DNA of 6,957 nt, from contig PXAS01000241.1 in assembly GCA_003565815.1 (NCBI GenBank), forward strand, positions 1-6,957, written 5' to 3'. The position numbers and the translations under genes are program-made. The stretch comes from PVC group bacterium. Lineage in GTDB: Bacteria; Verrucomicrobiota; Kiritimatiellia; SS1-B-03-39; UBA6053. This document shows, piece after piece, positions 6,001 to 6,957 of the stretch. The notes under the pieces were generated by a model. That model was not told the DNA's origin. It did not search any database and worked only from the letters and a program-made list of their open reading frames with translations. The first letter of the stretch is position 1; each line of letters starts with the position of its first letter.

Positions 6001-6957
6001 GACCGCCGCTGATCACGTCCCCGCCGCGGTGCAGGATGGCCTGACCGGTGGTGTTGGAAGTGGGCGCGGACGGCAGGTCCATGCCCACCCAATTCGGCAC
6101 CGTCAGGATGAGGCTGTTGCCGCTGACGTGGCTGATCCGGAAGAGCCCTTCCTTGGCGGAACCGGATTGGAAGCTGACGTATACCACCATGCCCACGGTC
6201 ATGCCGTGCCCGGGAGCGGTGAGGGTGAGCACACCGCTTTCAACCTTGTAGGTGCCGTTAAGGTTGGCGATGCTCATGTCGCCGTTGCCCCCGGTGCCGC
6301 CGATGATGATGTCGTCGGCGGGTCCGCCGATCAACACGTCGCGACCGCCCCACATCGGATGGGTGGTATAAATGTCGTTGGCCTCGGGAGAACCGTCGTT
6401 GAAGACGACCACGGCGTTGTCCCCGATGATGATGTTCGGCAGGGGTTCCCAACCGCCGTGGATGATGTCGTCCCCGGTGCCGCCGATCATGATATTGCTT
6501 CCGCGGCTGGCGGTCGGGCGCAGGCCTTCGGCCACGTTGATGCGGTCGTTGCCGCCCCATTCGGGGTCAATGGTCTCGATGCGCAGCACTTCTTTGTTGG
6601 CATTGCGGGTGATGCGGGCATTGGCGCCGATGATGATGTCATCGCCACGGTCGCCATTGAGCACGTTGCCGCGGTTATGGATGTTCTCCGTCCGGTAGTC
6701 GTGCATGGCGCCGCCAATGATGATGTCGTCGCCGTCACCGCCGTGAATCACATCCTCGCCGCCAAAGGCCGGGTCGGTGGACCAGAGATCAAAGGCATCG
6801 GGAGATCCGTCGGCAAACACCGCGACCCCGTTGTCCCCAAAGAGGACGTCATCGCCGGCCCCGCCGTAAATCAGGTCGTCCCCGGTGCCGCCGAAGACGT
6901 AGTTGCGTCCATTGGGACCGGCGTGAATCGTGTCGTTGCCGCCGTACACGTCCCCGA
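1..6957 (-). CDS. Giant RTX-repeat (haemolysin-type calcium-binding) modular protein, partial at both ends
   Basis: One minus-strand frame is open across the entire window (2318 full codons, 6955 down to 2), with no in-frame stop; start and stop codons lie outside. It is filled with RTX nonapeptides of the form GGxGxDxUx (U = aliphatic), e.g. GGGGNDVLWGGGGSDWLEGG near 3280-3350. In the RTX family the Gly/Asp turns bind calcium and fold as parallel beta-rolls, usually after export. Interspersed are non-RTX beta or alpha/beta domains, described separately. I scanned every in-frame codon for TGC/TGT and found none, so the visible protein lacks cysteine, as is common for calcium-folded exported proteins. 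No hydrophobic membrane segment or enzyme active site is seen. A role as a secreted or cell-surface structural protein or adhesin is inference; the substrate, anchor and secretion route cannot be read here. Base composition and codon use look uniform throughout, with no sign of frameshift. Confidence 0.96.
2..70 (-). other. Probable start of a PPC-type (pre-peptidase C-terminal-like) domain, cut by the window edge
   Basis: The last 23 residues read RNDTPETAYSLGRAWLVAEN then EVD. In the PPC family the domain typically opens with 'NDTxxTAxxLG' followed by a short loop and an 'I-x-x-x-D-x-DxYxF' strand. The first half of that signature is present and the second half would fall just beyond position 1. 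PPC domains are beta-sandwich modules often found in secreted proteins. With only the opening visible, this is a tentative call. Confidence 0.5.
77..439 (-). other. Beta-rich segment with paired 'DDVISVDY' and 'GNDIINIG' strands (residues 2173-2293)
   Basis: GTNADDVISVDYVTEPGLLG starts the segment. HIITRLTNNNGNFTFDAQVK and an acidic Pro-rich loop (DLPAGTLPPEDDF) follow. It then closes with LAIIIDALDGNDIINIGPTV, QVSVWTDVGTGDNVVNTMSG and NAILPD. The 'GTNADDxIxV' opening and 'LDGNDxIxxG ... DxGxGDxVV' closing are RTX-like strand phrases with long insertions between them. This pattern is familiar from beta-helix or beta-roll extensions in very large bacterial surface proteins. No catalytic residues are apparent. 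Confidence 0.6.
536..628 (-). repeat. Short RTX remnant block 6 (residues 2110-2140)
   Basis: NRILGNDYDDNLYGGTALDF followed by MYGRGGNNTLW gives three to four degenerate nonapeptides. Alanine or methionine stands where glycine is expected, and one turn carries Asn-Asn instead of Asn-Asp. It follows a short segment after R5 (IYVDPETGELRDNDGGGVFE, 708-648) and precedes a charged stretch (MDGGLAGDEWKQYAQETDKV). The calcium sites look incomplete, so it may act as a cap or spacer rather than a full beta-roll. Confidence 0.75.
707..2047 (-). repeat. Array of four divergent tandem alpha/beta domains, R2-R5 (residues 1637-2083)
   Basis: R2 is 1712-2047, R3 1385-1711, R4 1028-1384 and R5 707-1027 (112, 109, 119 and 107 residues). 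Each has: an entry strand (clearest in R2, DTLRMVGTADLPVNGRL, and R4, DVLRIVGTEDVPLTGNL, identical at 10 of 17 positions); a 'DARFTI'-like strand pair ending in 'PVEILVRAEDT'; a helix (TIGDLLSVIEGAM, SIFDLVNVLNQSL, TIDMLVDDLNEAI, TLADLVALLNQAL); and an exit hairpin (DRITFTTRG, EFELVLRNK, NRIVLQTKG, KRLTVTAQT). The helix 'DLVxxLNxAL' resembles the flagellin/hook IN motif and small domains of other giant surface proteins. There are no RTX repeats and therefore no obvious RTX calcium sites. The divergence between copies argues for old duplication. Domain edges are set by alignment of the copies and may be off by several residues. Confidence 0.75.
2048..2194 (-). other. Linker between RTX block 5 and the R2-R5 array (residues 1588-1636)
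   Basis: About 49 residues with no repeats: DNPNRGGPNDPAIAQLHFVD, then GETHVVMPTQPELHLPMGNP and LVVTNFTAG. It is Pro- and His-containing and probably forms a few isolated strands. It leads directly into FDTLRMVGTADLP, the first strand of R2. Nothing here is recognisable as a binding or active site. Confidence 0.5.
2195..2524 (-). repeat. RTX repeat block 5 (residues 1478-1587)
   Basis: RISGLGGDDILGFAQGRNAL opens the block. After a spacer (DVSQLNERSRDFVSVI) it continues DGGPGDDIIFGSNGRDQIFG, GFGSDTIYGFGGDDQLWGDG, and then GGQGNDDIIGGKGPNFLYAW. The spacing is nine residues with a few Gly-to-Ser or Gly-to-Phe departures. A short acidic loop (PAEGSPDDVN) splits the last two runs. The exit sequence FLYAWSDNP marks the end of the repeats and precedes the R2-R5 array by about 49 residues. 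Confidence 0.91.
2525..2737 (-). other. Linker between R1 and RTX block 5 (residues 1407-1477)
   Basis: About 71 residues, charged and aromatic: QMVVDLSIWLPKEGVDMSLV, then DPMDILENWMDEDNLPIRFF, then RRTILSTWRDEQGMPLVEQF, which runs straight into the repeats. The acidic helix MDILENWMDED and the strand-turn-strand TILSTWRDEQGMPLVEQF are visible. It contains no RTX motif and no recognisable catalytic signature. Confidence 0.5.
2738..2992 (-). other. Beta/alpha domain R1, related to the R2-R5 array (residues 1322-1406)
   Basis: The order of elements is a strand (LISVQSI), a helix (GPLSVLAAQMNEAI), a strand (KVEAVERGQTIAFVTRGYGE), another strand (YATLSIGDF) and a close (GLVELGFEENQLGVG). The helix plus 'G-x-x-I-x-F-x-T-x-G' hairpin matches R2-R5 downstream (helix NEAI, hairpin NRIVLQTKG in R4). 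The same element order is seen in the flagellin/hook 'IN' motif, where a '(D)LxxxIN' helix is followed by a 'LxLxSxxxG' hairpin. I regard the similarity as structural analogy, with homology possible but unproven. Confidence 0.6.
2993..3229 (-). other. Non-RTX segment following block 4 (residues 1243-1321)
   Basis: After ILVLDTR the sequence becomes WYYEVFGNVIDGFFGNRFEN, then DVLDDNATDILLIEGTDFND and FIISGE. The last part has the look of degenerate beta-roll strands (TDILLIEGT, NDFIISGE) without the Gly-Gly turns. It then passes into a polar, Phe-containing stretch (DDLYEFRQTFRLSLQPDENS). From memory, 'DDNATDILLIEGT' recurs after RTX blocks in other giant proteins of this kind. No function can be assigned. 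Confidence 0.5.
3230..3550 (-). repeat. Canonical RTX repeat block 4 (residues 1136-1242)
   Basis: This is the most classical beta-roll of the window. RGGTGNDQIYG begins it, followed after a spacer by VGGPGDDVLHGGGGNDVLWG, then GGGSDWLEGGDGLDTLYGGT and GVDILVLDTR. The terminal ILVLDTR replaces the last glycine pair with a plain hydrophobic strand, a usual way for RTX runs to end. In the middle, a non-repeat spacer of about 20 residues (ASLIGPNYAFNERGPGDGPF) interrupts the run. The last four repeats keep Gly and Asp at the calcium positions. Confidence 0.93.
3551..4243 (-). other. Mixed segment: isolated RTX turns and non-repeat beta-rich sequence (residues 905-1135)
   Basis: This stretch carries one short RTX run near 4085-4130 (GRDQIYGGRGNDRIFPDGG). 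Otherwise it is aromatic-rich, non-repeat sequence, including FEYFVYRGYYTG (near 4140-4180), FYYHHFAFEGGNNDIELRSI (near 3910-3960) and HGVAGQNEIYSWAPTDNEDQ (near 3575-3640). It contains the small beta/alpha insert listed separately at 3680-3856. No RTX-type calcium sites are expected over most of its length. It ends where a new repeat run begins at LRGGTGNDQIYG. I recognise no enzyme motif. Confidence 0.6.
3680..3856 (-). other. Small beta/alpha insert, 'GADGEGVTVDF ... ADVQEAL' (residues 1034-1092)
   Basis: The sequence RGADGEGVTVDFDNATRELN continues into IWFELGVSNAADVQEALINT and then a final strand pair, APFLAYAHYRGPTHVEF. The pattern is a Gly-rich start, two strands, a short helix with A-D-V-x-x-A-(I/L), and a last strand. 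From memory this is shared with small repeated domains in large phage and adhesin proteins ('G-x-x-G-N-x-I-x-V ... T-A-x-x-V-x-x-A-I'). That relationship is inference. The segment is clearly distinct from RTX repeats in composition and predicted structure. Confidence 0.5.
4244..4429 (-). repeat. RTX repeat block 3 (residues 843-904)
   Basis: About seven consecutive repeats: RGGFGDDIIFGGGGNDDIDG, then GPGNDYINAGAGSNIVTGGG, then GDDVIRTGDNGSVIRGD. The spacing of Gly pairs is close to nine residues throughout, so a continuous calcium-binding beta-roll is expected. The last turn (TGDNGSVIRGD) resembles the GDNG turn of the higher-order unit upstream, but no GGND closure follows at the usual distance. 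Confidence 0.88.
4430..4603 (-). other. Pro/aromatic-rich linker between RTX blocks (residues 785-842)
   Basis: About 58 residues without RTX repeats: PQIHWRNLRVLDGESVEDKF leads into ELPPNWAQIEAEYPSGYNPP and then a short strand-forming stretch, LITPIAVNGRHLEGFIQDG. It bridges GNDILWGGD and GNNVLRGGFGDD. The tryptophans, prolines and tyrosines suggest a compact capping or joint element rather than a disordered linker. From memory, a similar 'YPxGYxPPLxxP ... DGxxxLxGG' phrase occurs in other giant RTX proteins, which would make this a conserved family element. No known domain name can be assigned. Confidence 0.55.
4604..6025 (-). repeat. RTX repeat block 2 (residues 311-784), the longest repeat run
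   Basis: Roughly 474 residues of RTX nonapeptides with regular spacers, holding copies four to nine of the higher-order unit. Typical strings are GGVGDDWIDGGAGDDIIFGD (near 5400-5460) and GGPGNDILMGGPGDDLLIGG (near 4670-4730). Three repeats carry Trp in the hydrophobic slot (GDDWIRGG, GDDWISVG, GDDWIDGG). Several have Asn in place of the usual calcium-binding Asp (GTGNNIIS, GHGNNVLD). Two long spacers break the regularity. One (about 5165-5280) is rich in Gly/Pro/Phe. The other (about 4930-5100) contains a likely amphipathic helix, LEGLFKEAMIAG. The block ends at GNDILWGGD. Confidence 0.92.
4730..6841 (-). repeat. Higher-order unit, nine copies: GD(N)G - spacer - PxxGGND - RTX pair
   Basis: Each copy starts with a turn such as FGDNG, LGDGG or FGDHG, continues through a variable hydrophobic spacer, and closes with P-x-x-GGND (or GGRD, GGED, GGDD, GGNN) leading into fresh nonapeptides. 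Spans from the GD turn to the closing GGND are: 6752-6841, 6545-6631 (GD degenerate to GA), 6338-6424, 5897-5980, 5669-5791, 5495-5578, 5318-5404, 4916-5110 and 4730-4816. Seven of nine spans are 84-90 bases; the fifth is 123 and the eighth 195 because of insertions. The whole unit recurs about every 170-300 bases once the 6026-6286 insert is discounted. The near-constant spacing suggests a structural module: a beta-roll segment, then a bulged strand or loop, then a beta-roll segment. The spacers are divergent, so the duplications are probably old. Confidence 0.8.
6026..6286 (-). other. Small beta-rich insert resembling a phage structural-protein domain (residues 224-310)
   Basis: About 87 residues without any RTX motif interrupt the repeat array. 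The core reads LTLTAPGHGMTVGMVVYVSF followed by QSGSAKEGLFRISHVSGNSL and ILTVPNW. The order 'HG-x-x-VG-x-x-VY-x-x-F-x-SG ... G-x-(F/Y)-x-(I/V)-x-x-V ... (F/L)-x-(I/L)-TV' matches, from memory, a short beta-barrel-like unit common in phage tail and other virion proteins and in some giant bacterial surface proteins. The segment sits between IIIGGTGG and RGGDVISGG, so it interrupts one RTX run rather than separating two distinct domains. No catalytic residues are recognisable. The family link is pattern recall, not a database result. Confidence 0.6.
6287..6957 (-). repeat. RTX repeat block 1 (residues 1-223)
   Basis: The block opens inside a run of repeats (GGTGDDLIYGGAGDDVLFGD) and alternates short nonapeptide runs with spacers of about 20 residues. 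It contains the first three copies of the higher-order GDNG...GGND unit. Two spacers are close relatives: FADGSPDAFDLWSTDP (just after 6827) and FNDGSPEANDIYTTHP (just after 6413). The block ends at IIIGGTGG, where a non-RTX insert begins. The Gly and Asp calcium-site positions are mostly intact. The upstream edge is truncated by the window. Confidence 0.9.

Overview
The whole window lies inside one gene. On the minus strand a single reading frame (first codon base at positions 6955, 6952 ... 4) runs without a stop from one edge to the other: 2318 complete codons, with no start or stop that can be assigned. The product is a giant modular protein dominated by glycine/aspartate-rich nonapeptides of the RTX (haemolysin-type calcium-binding) kind, such as GGGGNDVLWGG and GGPGDDVILGD. 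There is no intergenic DNA, no RNA gene, and no promoter, terminator or mobile element to report. Residue numbers below count from the first complete codon (6955-6953 = residue 1).

Layout in protein order (right to left on the map). Residues 1-223 are RTX repeats. Residues 224-310 are a small beta-rich insert resembling a domain of phage structural proteins. Residues 311-784 are more RTX repeats. Across these first 784 residues there is a higher-order unit in which a GDNG motif is followed about 30 residues later by P-x-x-GGND; I count nine copies. Residues 785-842 are a Pro/aromatic linker, 843-904 a short RTX block, and 905-1135 a mixed stretch with a second small beta/alpha insert. Residues 1136-1242 are a canonical RTX block ending in ILVLDTR, followed by a non-RTX segment. 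A beta/alpha domain at 1322-1406 (R1) is followed by a linker and another RTX block (1478-1587). Then come four divergent tandem domains (R2-R5, residues 1637-2083) with the same fold signature as R1. The end holds a short RTX remnant (2110-2140), a beta-rich segment (2173-2293), and the first residues of what looks like a PPC-type (bacterial pre-peptidase C-terminal) domain, cut by the window edge.

Function. The sequence supports a secreted or surface-exposed, calcium-folded structural or adhesin-like protein: dense RTX repeats, no cysteine in any of the 2318 codons, no membrane segment, and many small beta domains. No catalytic domain is visible. Secretion signals, anchors and the true termini are outside the window.

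Organism. The DNA is GC-rich (roughly 60% by eye) with strong preference for GGC, GAC and ATC. Giant RTX proteins with these phrases are, from memory, found in Planctomycetota and other aquatic Gram-negative bacteria. That assignment is inference only; the window carries no phylogenetic marker.
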